Source: Tricholomella constricta (lineage: Eukaryota > Basidiomycota > Agaricomycetes > Agaricales > Lyophyllaceae). Taken from it: 64,000 nucleotides of DNA. The stretch covers positions 62,001 through 126,000 of the forward strand of contig JAACJP010000033.1 in NCBI GenBank assembly GCA_013368375.1. The letters are read 5' to 3'. The translations under genes were made by a program, and so were the position numbers. Shown one piece after another: positions 43,786-54,605 of this stretch; within the stretch, counting starts at the first letter, position 1, and every line of letters starts with the position of its first letter. Below the pieces are notes generated by a model. That model was not told where the DNA came from. It searched no databases and saw only the letters and a list, made by a program, of their open reading frames with translations.

Positions 43786-43979
43786 TGGAGATGCCTGAGT
43801 TGTCCCTTTGAACTGACTCAGTTGAGGACGCAGACGGCAAAATGAGATGTATTCCTGCTACCGAGAACGCCCAAACTGGCTGTGGTTATTACTAAGCAGC
43901 CCAAGCTGCTGCCAAACAAGACCAAACACTCGGCTTCTTCCCATTCCGATGGCCTGGAGTGTCGCAAGCCGACACTCCA
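43786..43979 (-). repeat. gypsy-2 3' LTR
   Basis: 194 bp, no difference from 50226-50419 found by eye. Confidence 0.95.
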
Positions 43980-44023
43980 TGTGCCCCCCCCCGTGTGGCG
44001 GCGTCCGCGCCGCCTCTTGCGAC

Positions 44024-47000
44024 CTATCCCGAACCTTCGCCTCCTGCGTTCTGCTCCCCTACCTCGGTCCCCGCAGGGGAACCTTCCTGCCCCGCCACGC
44101 GTCCCTCCACGGCCAACTGCTCCGTTGCTAGCTTCGTCCCCGGCCTAGGCCAAAACCTCCGCAACCGTCTCGCACTGAAGTCCCCTGCGATTGCCGTGCC
44201 TTCTAGGGTTTCTAGCGTATACGAGTTGACGTTCCGCCCGACGACTCGGCGCGGAACGGACCACTTCGGCAACAGCTTGCGTTCGGCTTTGAAGGTGTAG
44301 TCAAGATCGCTCCGATAAACTTGTACTAGGTCTCCCTTCTTGAATGTTACTTCCTGCTTTGTCTCCGCGAGCACTCGTTTGTCGAAGGCCCCTTTCCGTT
44401 TCATGGCGTGCTGTACGGCGGCGGCGTATCCGTCAAGGCGCTGCTGCGCTGTGTAAGCCATCTGAGTTGCAACGTCGTCGTTGGTCAGGGCCGTGGTGCT
44501 GTCCCGAATGATCGTCCGGGGCGTGTTGATGACCAGCCCCAAAAGTAGTTCTTTCGGCTTGAAGTCCAGGGCAGGCAGTAGGCGCCAGTTCAGGATCTTG
44601 AGCGCCGTATCGAAGTGTTTCGGCCAAGAGCTTGGCAGGTCTGCGACCCCCGTCTTCTCGCATTCGTCCTCCCCCAGATCCGGGGAGCATAAGCGCTTTA
44701 GCACGTGCAAGAGCAACTTGTTTGTGCCCTCCACCAACCCGTTCACCCACGGCGAATAGGCGGCGACGACATGCACCTCCGTTCCCCACTCCGCGCAAAA
44801 ATTCCGGACTTCCTCATTGTTGAAATGTTTTCCCCCATCCACCATGAATGTTTCCGAGGGTGCATATGCGTGGAATATGTCAGATAGCGCCCCAACCGTC
44901 GTCTTCGCGCTCCCTGCTGTCTTATACTTGTACCCCCACACGTGCTGGGAGTAGGTGTCGAGGTACAGCCCAATGGTATGGTAACCGCCTGTCCCGACCG
45001 GCATGGAGAGGTAATCCCCGACCAGCAACTCGAACGCGTGTCGCCGGGTAATTGGGTTCAGGAGCGCATGTAGGTGGGTGCCTCCGAAATTTTTGCAATG
45101 GCCGCAACCCTTGATGCCTTCAATGATGGAGGCATCTAGCCCAGGGCTCCAGATGGCGTCGGTAAGCCGTTTCTTGATTGCGTCGCGTTGCCAATGCCCT
45201 CCATTCTGATGTTCTATCCTCGCCAGCTCCATTGCCTCCTTCCTTGTTACGCACTCGACCCTCGGCCGTGCCCTCGCCCTTCGTCCGCCCCCCACTCGCC
45301 AGAGTTTCCCGTCCTCGATAAGGTATTCTGAAGAGCGATGCTTCGCCCTCCTTCTCTCACTCGCGCTCCTCTCCTGGTCCAGCCCGAGCAGCGCCTCAAC
45401 GACTTCCAGGAATACTGGTTCCTCCGCAAACCGGTCCCGCAGCCGGTCCTCTTCCGTGGGTGTTGCCAACCGAAATATGTCGTGCGTTAACCCAGTCACT
45501 GATTCCCAATCCTCGCACACCGTCCACTCACTCCCATCTCCGACCTTCTTCTCTGCCCCTTCCGACGCTCTGCTCAGCCCATCCGCTACGACGTTGATCT
45601 TCCCGGGGACGTGCTTGACGTCAATGATTTGGTGTGCTAATATACCATCCCGCCATCTCGCATGTGTCGCGTTAAGCTTGTCGTTCATTAGGACGTCCCG
45701 TAGCGCCTGACAATCGGTCTCGATGATTACCGGGAACCCCCACACCGTGTCTGAAAACTTGTCAAGACCGAACTTCAACGCTGCGAACTCCAGCAGAAAT
45801 GGCTTATACTTCTCCTCCGCCTCCGAGGTGCGTTTCGACGCAAAACCGATTGGGTGGGTTTTTCTGACTGAGGCCCCACTGGGTAATATAGTGTCGAACT
45901 GCTGGGCCAGGACCGCGCCGAACGCGTCCATACACCCATCCGTCGTGAGCAAGAATGGTGTTCCATCCCATCGCGGCGCCCGAAGAACCGGCTCTGACGT
46001 GAGCACCTTCTTCAACGCGAGGAAGCTCGCCGCGTGCGCTGACGTCCACTTGTCAACCAGCTTGAAGTTCGACATGGTCCGCCGGTACACGGATTTCGAT
46101 GCTCCCGATGGTACCTCCACCTCCCGAAGCAGATTCCTCAATGGCGCTTCCACCTTCGCGTAGCCCTGGATGAGGTCCCGGAACCAGCTCGTGAGTCCTA
46201 GGAACGCTGCCAAATTCTGGGCGTCTTCTGGAGTCTTCCAGTTGACGATTGCCGTAAGCTTGGCCATGTCCGGTTGTACGCCATTCGGCCCGACCGACGC
46301 ACCAGCGAACACGCCCGTGGTGACGAACAGTTGCGTCTTGACAGCCGAAATGGACAGCCCCTTCTCCCTACACCTCCCGAACACCGCCTCCAGATTCACC
46401 ATCATATCCTCAAACTCGTTCGCCCCTGTCCCCCCGTCGTCCACGAAGAGTTCCAATGTCTCTCGTACCAGTAAGTCGTGCAAGCTTCTGGCCGTCATAT
46501 GAGCGAACGTTGACGGTGCTCCCGTAAGGCCAAACGGCATTTTCCTGTACCAGAAATACCCTCTCCCTTCTACGTAGAACGCAGTGTAGGGCCGGGATTC
46601 CTCAGCGACCTCTACGGCGTAAAACCCTGCTGCGAAGTCGAACAGCGAAAGCCAACGCTTCCCGCTGAGCTTCTGCTGCTTGGCCCTTATGTCCCCTTGC
46701 GGCATCGGTGCGATTTTTGTGATTCTGTTGATTTCTGCGAAGTTCTGACAGATGCGCCATTTAGGCTCTGGCTGCTCGGCGTCGTCCACGCTGCGGGGCG
46801 CCGGTCTTTCAGGCATGGGGAAATAGGGTTCGAGGCCGTTCTCGATGCACTGGTCATTCACTCGGTGTTGGAGCTCTTCCAGCGTGAGGCCCGCCCCCTG
46901 ATGAGCCTTTTGCGCCAGCGTCGTAGGCGACACGCACTTGACTTGTCCTGGCTCGCACTGCTCGATCACGCCCGCCTCTAACATCTCGTCGATTTTCTTG

Positions 47001-48690
47001 TGCAGGTATTGTCTCTGCGGCGGCGTGAGCGGTCGTTGGTGGACCTTCTTCGAAAACTTCGCGTCTGCTGGAATGTTCAGGGTATGCACTGCCCCTTCCA
47101 CTGCCAGTACCTCCCCCACCGACAGCGCAAAGACGTCAGCATTGCGCGCGATGAATGCGCGCACCTCCTCCTTCTGTTCGTCCGAGAGGTCGTCGCCCAC
47201 TGTTACCAGTTTCAACACCTCCGCCACCCTTGCCGGCTGAAACGGGTCTGTTCGCCGGGTGTATATGCCTTTCTCCTCCACTAGTACGTCCACCTGCACT
47301 GGTGATCCTTCGTCGCCCATTTCAGCGTCGGCTGTGACCAAACAGATGGGAGTTCCGGGCGTGTTCTCCCGTAGGCCCTCCTTGGTTTCTTCCAGTCCGG
47401 AGGTGTCTGCTTGCACGTCCCGTGCATCAATCGCCGCTTTGACTTCCTGTTTGGCTATCACCTCCTCAACACCCGCTACACCCGCCTCTTCGACGCCCGA
47501 TACACCCGTTCTTTCAACCTCCCCTTTGGCTTCTGCCTCCTCGACGCTCGTGACCTCGGCCTCCTCGACTGTGTTGTAGGCTTCCACCTCCTCCACGCTC
47601 GCTACTCCGTCCTCCCTCTTCACCGCCTCCATGTCCTCTCCCTCCTTTTCTCCGGCTTCCGCTTCCTCACCACCCGCGACCTCTGTCTCTTCCTCTACGC
47701 TTGCTACTCCGGCCTCCCCTTTCACCGTCCCCATGTCCTCCCCCTCCTCAACGCTCGCGACCTCGGCCTCCTCGACTGTGTCGTCGGCTTCCACCTCCTC
47801 CACGCTTGCTACTCCGGCCTCCTTCTTCACCGTCTCCATGTCCTCCCCCTCCTCAAGCCCCGTGGGGCCCGTCTCCTCCACCTTTTCCTCGGCTTCCTCT
47901 TCCTCGCCGCCCGTGACCGCTGTCTCTTCCTCAACCTCCACCTCCTCGATGCTCGCTACACCGCCTTCCTCGATTTCCCGTGCACCCCTGCTGTCCTGGC
48001 TCACGCTCTGGTTGCTCGCCATGCGTTGAGGCGTGCCGAACCCCAGATAGTGTATTGTGTCGCCATCAAACTGTGTGTCGCGATATTGATTCTTCAGGGT
48101 TGTGGTTGCCTCTCCCACGCGGATGGTAACCTCGTTCCTGCGGTAGTAATGTACCGCATCAAACGCCACCATTAGTGGTTTGCCGAAGAGGAACGACCAG
48201 CTCCCACCGCTGTCGAATATCTCAAACGACCCTTTCAGTCGCACGCCGCCGAGGTTCATCATTCCCTCCCAAACTGCCTCCGCGTTTACGATCTTGCCGT
48301 CCGCCATTCTCAGCTTCCGCCGCGATGGCTGCGTGGTGCCCAGCCGATGCTTCACCTTAGCGTAGACTCGGCTACACATCGCCGCCACCATCGCACCATC
48401 GTCGAACATTCCCCACACCCGTACGATTTCTCCCCCCGGACCTTCCAAGCTCACTGTCTGCACGAAAGGTTCGGCCTTTTCTCTGTCACCACCCTCTCGA
48501 TCCTTATGTCCCGCGATATACAGGTTCACGATGTCTGATTCTTCAACCACTTTTACATCGTCAAGAAGCATACTGCGGGCTCCAACCGTGTCGCCCCCCG
48601 CCACCCGGTCGCCGGGGGGGACCCCCTCGTCTCCTTCCACGAACCTCAGGGCCGTCCGTTTGTGCGCGTTCAAGCGGACGGCCCGTCCCC
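44024..48690 (-). CDS. gypsy-2 Pol: protease, Glu-rich repeat, RT, RNase H, integrase
   Basis: About 1,549 codons from the first start-like codon (TTG, 48673); it is expected to be reached by -1 frameshift from gag. Protease-like region with MFDDGAMVAAMCSRVY (DDG where DSG/DTG is usual) and FLFGKPLMVAFDAV; then about 200 residues of glutamate/valine-rich imperfect repeats (GVASVEEVEA); RT with FDFAAGFYAVEV and LFVDDGGTG near 46.4 kb; RNase H with TTDGCMDAFGAVLAQ; a HHCC site (HQNGGHWQ, CGHCKNFG); the integrase core with VGDYLSM, MVDGGKHF and SPWVNGLVEGTNK; and a C-terminal SH3-like segment (KKGDLVQVYRSDLDYTF). No chromodomain is obvious. No internal stop. Confidence 0.92.
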
Positions 48691-49884
48691 TTTTCCCCGA
48701 TCCTCTGCGCTACCGGAATCTGCAACCTCCTCAAGAGTGCCGTAGTCGTCGATGGCTACATAACGAACGGCCGTGGCGGTGTCTTTGAGTTCCCGTAGCA
48801 TATTGGTGCAAATTGCTCGCCACCTCTGCTCGTGGGGGTGAAGCTGTTTGTTCTCCGGGGCAGGACAGTTGAAGCTAAGGTGACCTCGTCCTGGGTGGTC
48901 GCGCCCACTGATGCCGCACTTATAGCATTCGTTATTGTTCACTTTGCTGGTACCCGGGCGCAGAGGGTAGGGAGTGAGCTCGGTAACCGGTCCCGCTGCT
49001 CCGTGGGCCCTGGCCCAAGCTTGCTGTTGGGCTTGGTGTGCTAAACGCCCTGCTTCGGAATCGGGGTGGTGTGGAAGTATCGCGTATCTGGCCCTGAACG
49101 CCGCTTTCTCCTCCGGCGTGAATTGGCGTGGGGTTCCCCTTGTGTACGCGCCGGGCGTGGTGTTCTTCCCTGCGGCGCCTTGCCCGAACAGTGTGGTGCC
49201 CACTGCGGGAGGAATTGTTGCATTGCCAAGAGTGGTATTCGCGAGTTGCCTCCCCAAGGTTGTCCTGGGCGTTTCGAGCTGCGCGATCCGTCCCTTCACT
49301 GCCTCCATCGCGGCCTTCCCCTTTTTGTCTTCCGCTACCCTTTCTTTGATGTAGGTGATACTGATTCCTCGCACCGCTGTTAAGAATGCCGCCCAGGTGA
49401 AGTATTCGTCGGCCAGTTTAGCTCTAATGACCGAAGGTAGCCCTTTCCGAACCTGACCGATGTACACCGCCCCCGCTTCGACTCCCGCCTCTCGCGCTAG
49501 CCTCCCCATCTCGTCCGCCCATGCGACATGGGTGTAAACCTGCCGTCCCGCCACCGTCCTCATCTCACCGAGTTCTTCCTCCTTGAGCCGTGTGGTTAGT
49601 ATTTCTTCTTCGTATTCGGTGGCCGTCTTCCTCACGACCGTCGCTTTCGGCCAGCGTGCGTCGTACGCCGCCTTCAACAGAGGCCAGGTCGCCTTCGCTG
49701 CGGGGTCCAGTCCAGAGAACCACTGATCGGCCACGCTGTCCGAGTGTAAGAAATTTTCGAATTCTGCGAGCTTGTGAGTGTCGTCCTTCCCGGCCATCGC
49801 CCGACAAAATGCGCGCCAAAAGTCCTGCACGTTCTCGTTATCCCGCAAATCCCCCCAGAATGGTTCGATAAGCATGGCCGCCAT
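48670..49884 (-). CDS. gypsy-2 Gag
   Basis: 404 residues from ATG 49884. The capsid-type region has FWGDLRDNENVQDFWRAFCR and WFSGLDPAAKATWPLLK. A long-spaced Cys/His knuckle (CYKCGISGRDHPGRGHLSFNC) lies near residue 320. The stop TGA is at 48670-48672, 18 nt after a slippery heptamer that leads into pol. No protease here; it is at the start of pol. Confidence 0.9.
   Translation of the reverse strand: MAAMLIEPFWGDLRDNENVQDFWRAFCRAMAGKDDTHKLAEFENFLHSDSVADQWFSGLDPAAKATWPLLKAAYDARWPKATVVRKTATEYEEEILTTRLKEEELGEMRTVAGRQVYTHVAWADEMGRLAREAGVEAGAVYIGQVRKGLPSVIRAKLADEYFTWAAFLTAVRGISITYIKERVAEDKKGKAAMEAVKGRIAQLETPRTTLGRQLANTTLGNATIPPAVGTTLFGQGAAGKNTTPGAYTRGTPRQFTPEEKAAFRARYAILPHHPDSEAGRLAHQAQQQAWARAHGAAGPVTELTPYPLRPGTSKVNNNECYKCGISGRDHPGRGHLSFNCPAPENKQLHPHEQRWRAICTNMLRELKDTATAVRYVAIDDYGTLEEVADSGSAEDRGKGDGPSA
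48691..48697 (-). promoter_or_regulatory. Putative -1 ribosomal frameshift site GGGAAAA (gypsy-2)
   Basis: In the gag frame the codons are CGG GGA AAA GGG, so G GGA AAA fits X XXY YYZ exactly. The -1 frame after it leads straight into pol. A small stem GGACG/CGTCC with a 3-nt loop starts 2 nt downstream. Confidence 0.65.
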
Positions 49885-50213
49885 CTCGATTGGGTCTTGC
49901 GGTTCGTACGGTGGATGTCCTTGCGGTGCTGGTGATGTGAATGGGCTCGATTGGCTTGAATGCAGGCCAAGGGAATCTGGTGCCGGCGAAGCAGTGGAGC
50001 TTGAGGGCTCACTCGAAGGGGGCAGTGGGCTTTGAGGTCTTCTGGAGGCAAAACGACCGTTGATACGGAATTGCGTTCTGTGGGCCAGCGCGATGTATTT
50101 CTCTTTCTTGTTCGGATTCGGCTTGCGGCTCGCGTTGTAAACCTTTTTTCTTTGAACTTTGAGCTTTAAAAAAAACTTGAAAACCTGTTGCTTTGATATG
50201 AGTGCGTATCGCT

Positions 50214-50223
50214 GTCGTCACCA
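50214..50223 (-). promoter_or_regulatory. gypsy-2 primer-binding site
   Basis: Element strand TGGTGACGAC, two bases inside the 5' LTR. TGG pairs with the CCA end of a tRNA; the tRNA identity is not assigned. Confidence 0.6.
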
Positions 50224-50225
50224 GA

Positions 50226-50419
50226 TGGAGATGCCTGAGTTGTCCCTTTGAACTGACTCAGTTGAGGACGCAGACGGCAAAATGAGATGTATTCCTGCTA
50301 CCGAGAACGCCCAAACTGGCTGTGGTTATTACTAAGCAGCCCAAGCTGCTGCCAAACAAGACCAAACACTCGGCTTCTTCCCATTCCGATGGCCTGGAGT
50401 GTCGCAAGCCGACACTCCA
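50226..50419 (-). repeat. gypsy-2 5' LTR
   Basis: 194 bp partner of 43786-43979. GCGG target duplication follows. Confidence 0.95.
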
Positions 50420-50782
50420 GCGGTGTCAGACTGTACCAGCCCCCGCATACTCTGCCGCCACTGTATGCGGATCAATCACCGAGACAATCCCCTGCACAAG
50501 ATTGAGTGCTGGAATGGGCAATACTTCCGTACAGCGCAACTGTGGGAGGTTGGGGCGTACATCATCATCCCCCACTCATCAGGCGAACAGTTCTGCTCCC
50601 AACTTCAGTTTCACCGCACCCATCTGGAGACCTATCAAACCCAGAAAGATATCATGGACCAGAACACCATATCCCAGTGGGGCTCTCAGTCACAGCAAGG
50701 TCATCCAACAGGGACATCGGACATTATTACTACTCATGCTGGTGCCGAAGCTCCTATCACAGAGGAAGGCCCTACGCCACAC

Positions 50783-51058
50783 CATCAGTACACCGCGGAC
50801 AGTGTCATGGAGTTTGACACTATGGAAAAAGATACCGCAGTACCTGGTACCGCCGCCGCGGCATACGATTCAGGATCAGCGGTGAATGATTTGGACACAG
50901 GTGCAAATGATTCTGGCTACCATCGGTACACCGCGGACAGTGTCATGGAGTTTGACACTATGGAAAATGATACCGCGGTACCTGGTACCGGCGCCGCGGC
51001 ATACGATTCAAGATCAGCAGTGAATGATTTGGAGACAGGTGCAAATGATTCTGGCTCT
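50783..51058 (+). repeat. 138-bp in-frame tandem duplication in the KDZ linker
   Basis: 50783-50920 and 50921-51058 are near-identical (46 codons each, starting YTADSVMEFDTME after a variable first residue). The unit carries CCGCGG sites and extends the acidic linker without shifting the frame. Confidence 0.85.
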
Positions 51059-53041
51059 GTGGCATTTAATGCCGCGGCCGCGGCCACGGCATTTGAGGAC
51101 ACGGGCTCAGGACAAGCAGCTGATGGTCCAGGCACTGATGAAGAGTATATCGCGCGCCTGGATGAGTTATTCCACCTCAGAGGTGGGCGAAAAACAGGTG
51201 ATGACTTGGAAGATGACTTGGAACGTCATGACCATCAAGAGACACCAGAGGATATCGAGGAAGATGGCCTGGACGAGGAACTCTTGGATCTACCAGACAG
51301 AAATATTAGTTCTGCACCATGGCCGCGGCATGATGGACTGAACAATAACTATGTTCGTGTTGTGCACATCAACGGAATCCACTACATCCCTCTGGTCTTC
51401 TGCCCTTGCCATGGCAAGTCAATGGTCACTATTGACCTAATGCATGCCCGCTTGATACCCACAACATTCACTCGGTACACAACACTCTTCACAGCTGGTG
51501 TTTTGGATGACTATCGATTGGCAAATCTGGAATGTAAAGCATCAGCTTTTCAGTATTGGCAAAAACTTAGTCGGGCAACCGCCGCGGCGACGAACACCGC
51601 GGACACTGATAATTTTTATCGTGAACTACGGAGGCTTTCTCGTTCCTGGAGGTGGTTGAAGAAAATAAAGTGGGCTGGCTATGGACACGAGAAGTATGAT
51701 CCAATGAACCCTGTCGCAGGTGACCTTGCAATTTTTTGCCCAGCATGCCCTCAGCCCGAGGTCAACCTACCCACTGATTGGAAATCTGACCCAAACAAGT
51801 ACTTCCACTTGATTTCTCCCATGAAGACAAGCATTCTAACATATTGAAACAAAGGAAAGTTTACATTCGCTCTTTTGTAGCAGATGGGAATTTCAAGGCA
51901 GACCATGTTCGCCAGCCAAATGCCGCGGCTGATGTATGGTTATCAGAGGGGGGAGGAATGATGGCCAAGAGGGAGGATTATCATGAGTTTTTGAAGACAG
52001 CATTCAACAAACTCACTGTAAGTCTATTTGGTTATGCATTGCCGCGGCACTGATCACCTTGTCCGCGGCAGAAAGCCCCATGTGAAAACCAATTTCATGT
52101 CTTGGAACAAGCATTGCTGACTTCCAAGGCTTGTGATGTGACAGGGATTGTTGCCGTTGCATGCGCCTGTCATGGTTGTTTTGCACCCAACAGCCTTGCT
52201 AACCTTTATGCTGGCAAGCAACAAAAGAATGTAGACTGGTCTCTTCTACAGGCAATCAAAACAACCAACATGACTGACATCGAGGTGCTTCTTTTTATCT
52301 ACGACATTGTTTGCCAGTATATCATCCACCTTGATGATCACATCGGACCCTCCCTTCCCCCTCAATTGATAATTGACCGCGCTATTGGCCTTAAGCATGT
52401 CCATGGCCACAAGCCTGACTGCTTCTTCCGCTTTGCATCATCTTTCATCCCTGGTGCCGCGGTTGTGGCTGGAGAAATCCTAGAGAGCTTATGGGCCGTT
52501 CTCAACACCGTCTCTCCCATGACTAGGACGGCTACTTTGGCCCATCGGGCAAAAATTCTGGACGACCACATGAATGATTCAAATTGGAAGAAATTGCTTG
52601 ACATGTGTGAGTAATGGTCTTGCCGCGGTGTGGTCCATGCCGCGGTCATGTGTTGACTACTATTTCTCTAGCCGCGGCATTATGTTTGAGATTCCGTCGA
52701 GCTACTGAAACCAGGGAAAGTGCCGACCTATATTATGATCAAATGTGTAATGGAATTCCGGTTGAGCAGATTGCTGCGTGGGTTGCAGAGATTGAAGAAG
52801 CGGAGAGGGAAAGGCTCAACGATCCCAAGGCCATGGACATTCTGAAGGCACGCACTACAGCCATCGAACCCCGTGAAGAGTCACCAGAGGTCTTGGAATG
52901 CCTAACACTTGAAGAACAGTGGATTCAGCTAGGAATTGACCTTCAGGAGCAGCAGTTAGTCTTTTGCATTTTATGTTGAAAATCATTCTGACTTGATGTG
53001 CCAGGACTAGCCTTCAGAATAAAGTGAAGAGGTTGGTGCGG

Positions 53042-54076
53042 TGATAGAGCTAGAAGGCCTGTAGGTGCTGTGCACAACAACAATACAACTAACAACTATG
53101 GGGGGCGAGAAGTGTTAAAAGTTCCCAAACACGCGAGTGTGCGGGGTTTGAAAGTGGTGGTTCGGTGAAAGTAAAGACGATCCGACTTGTAATTAGTCGA
53201 ACCGACGGCGATGCGATAGAATACGATCGTTCACAGGTGGAACGGGTCGGTAGCACGACTTTTGTGTCGGTTGTGCGACAACGAGACGAACGAGACGAAT
53301 ATGGAGAACTCACGGGTTCGGGCGACGGTTACGAGACGACAGAGACGGCGGTTACGAGGTTTACGACGGTGGCGACGGTTTATACGATGAGAACGATGCA
53401 GAGACGACAGAGACGACGGTTTTGAGCTATTAACTCTGAGGGTGAGGGAAAATACGGGCTGTAATTCACTGGGGAAAGTAGGTAGTACAGGGGTATGTTT
53501 TTATACTATACGACCGACTCGCCTCTCGCGAGCCGGTGAAGCAGGTGTTTTACTAGTTTATTGGGAGAAGCGCCGCCAAGCTCGGTACCGCGCGACGCTT
53601 TTTAGAGAGTGTGGCGCTCTTTGGCTCGGTAAGGGGGCTTTTGATCGGCCCGTGGCGTCGGGTCGGATGTACGATCGGCAGTGGCTTTGCGATCGGTAGT
53701 GGCTCTTGGGTGCGGAACTCCGTGGTACGGCCGGATCCTCTCTGCGAATGGCTGGGCAAGGTGTTTCCTAGGATAATTTCAAATCGGGTTTGGTTGTCGC
53801 CGGGTTGGGACCTTGGCATACAAACGTGCGCGGTCGTTGACAGGTTATACGGCGTTCCGTGCTCCGTGTGTCCAGAGAGGAGAACTGGCGTTCCAAGTTA
53901 CTCTGTTTTCTCAGTCGGTGCGTCGGTCGTTTGGTCGTATTGTCGGTCGGTCGGTCGTATTGTCGGTCGGTCGGTTTAGCGCTTTGGTCGCGTTCGGAAC
54001 CGTGTTCGTCGTGGCGCAGCGGTTGATGTCCGTATTATGGGCAGGTTCGGTGTACAGCGTGGGACGGCGCTCATCA
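53042..54076 (-). repeat. gypsy-3 3' LTR
   Basis: 1,035 bp, ends TGATAGAGC...GCTCATCA. Differs from the other LTR at 53395 (CG here, CA there). Includes a GTCGGTCG-rich simple stretch near 53915-53985. Confidence 0.95.
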
Positions 54077-54114
54077 TCTCCTCCTTACTTGAAATACCGA
54101 CTGTCCTCAGTCGG
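54077..54114 (+). repeat. Purine-tract/hairpin module, copy A
   Basis: TCTCCTCCTTACTTGAAAT-type tract followed by the perfect hairpin CCGACTG-TCCT-CAGTCGG, immediately inside the 3' LTR. On the element strand the first part is the polypurine tract. It recurs at 55761-55798 with one mismatch. Confidence 0.8.
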
Positions 54115-54236
54115 TCCCGTGCATCGGTCAGGGGGCGTACGTCTTGGAAAGGGGGTGTAGGGATAGGAGGAAGTGGCGGTGCCGACGCGCTGGCGACATA
54201 TATATATCCGGGTTCTTGGGTGGTTTACCCATCGTT

Positions 54237-54551
54237 ATGTCGAGACCTCCCGTCGATCTACAGCGCACTCTCCGCTTCTTGAAACGAGACTGGGACGAAT
54301 GGCAATCGCTGTCGGCCGACTCGCCTCGCTACGCGCGCACTTGTGTGCTGCAATACTTGTCAAACGGCCTTGAAGTACTTAGGTCGCCGGTGGCTAGTCC
54401 CTGGCGTTGGATGTGGCACGACGAGGAAGAGGCATTGTCCATCATATGGTCTACGATCCAGTCCGACCCCGAATGGTCCAGGCGGTTTGCGGATCTAGAA
54501 CCGGACGTGCGTTCGCTCGCTGGTTATTTGGTCGTTTCTTCCGAGTACTAA
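54237..54551 (+). CDS. Antisense ORF A inside gypsy-3
   Basis: 104-residue ORF (start MSRPPVDLQRTLRFLKRDW, later PWRWMWHDEEEALSIIW) on the strand opposite to gypsy-3 gag-pol. A TATA-like ATATATATA lies about 35 bp upstream. Near its end the DNA has TACTAACGCGCTAG, a textbook branch point and 3' splice site, so it may be a first exon of the gene continuing at 54606, but the phases I tried did not join cleanly. Function unknown. Confidence 0.5.
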   Translation: MSRPPVDLQRTLRFLKRDWDEWQSLSADSPRYARTCVLQYLSNGLEVLRSPVASPWRWMWHDEEEALSIIWSTIQSDPEWSRRFADLEPDVRSLAGYLVVSSEY

Positions 54552-54605
54552 CGCGCTAGTTGGTAGTCCGATTACCCTCGCCAAGAGACGGCCGCTCGGG
54601 AGCAT

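Larger units (their letters stand above)
43786..50419 (-). mobile_element. gypsy-2: full-length Ty3/gypsy element inserted in the KDZ gene
   Basis: Two 194-bp LTRs (43786-43979, 50226-50419) that read as identical, ends TGGAG...CTCCA, flanked by the 4-bp duplication GCGG (43782-43785, 50420-50423). Gag and Pol are both open. The purine tract (GGGGGGGGG on the element strand, near 43984) and a TGG-starting primer site are in place. The copy looks recently inserted and complete. Confidence 0.95.

Noticed and set aside
47411..48175. Plus-strand ORFs of 132-254 residues
   Set aside because: Antisense to the Glu-rich repeats of gypsy-2 Pol; open only because the repeat is biased.
51800..51850. 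A short intron explaining the KDZ frame change near 51825
   Set aside because: The only GT-AG pair available gives about 30 bp, too short compared with the 50-70 bp introns of this gene; a one-base loss is simpler.
53165..54160. Several plus-strand ORFs in the gypsy-3 LTR (also at 61326-62279)
   Set aside because: They occur identically in both LTRs, are rich in simple GTCGGT repeats and have no recognisable features.
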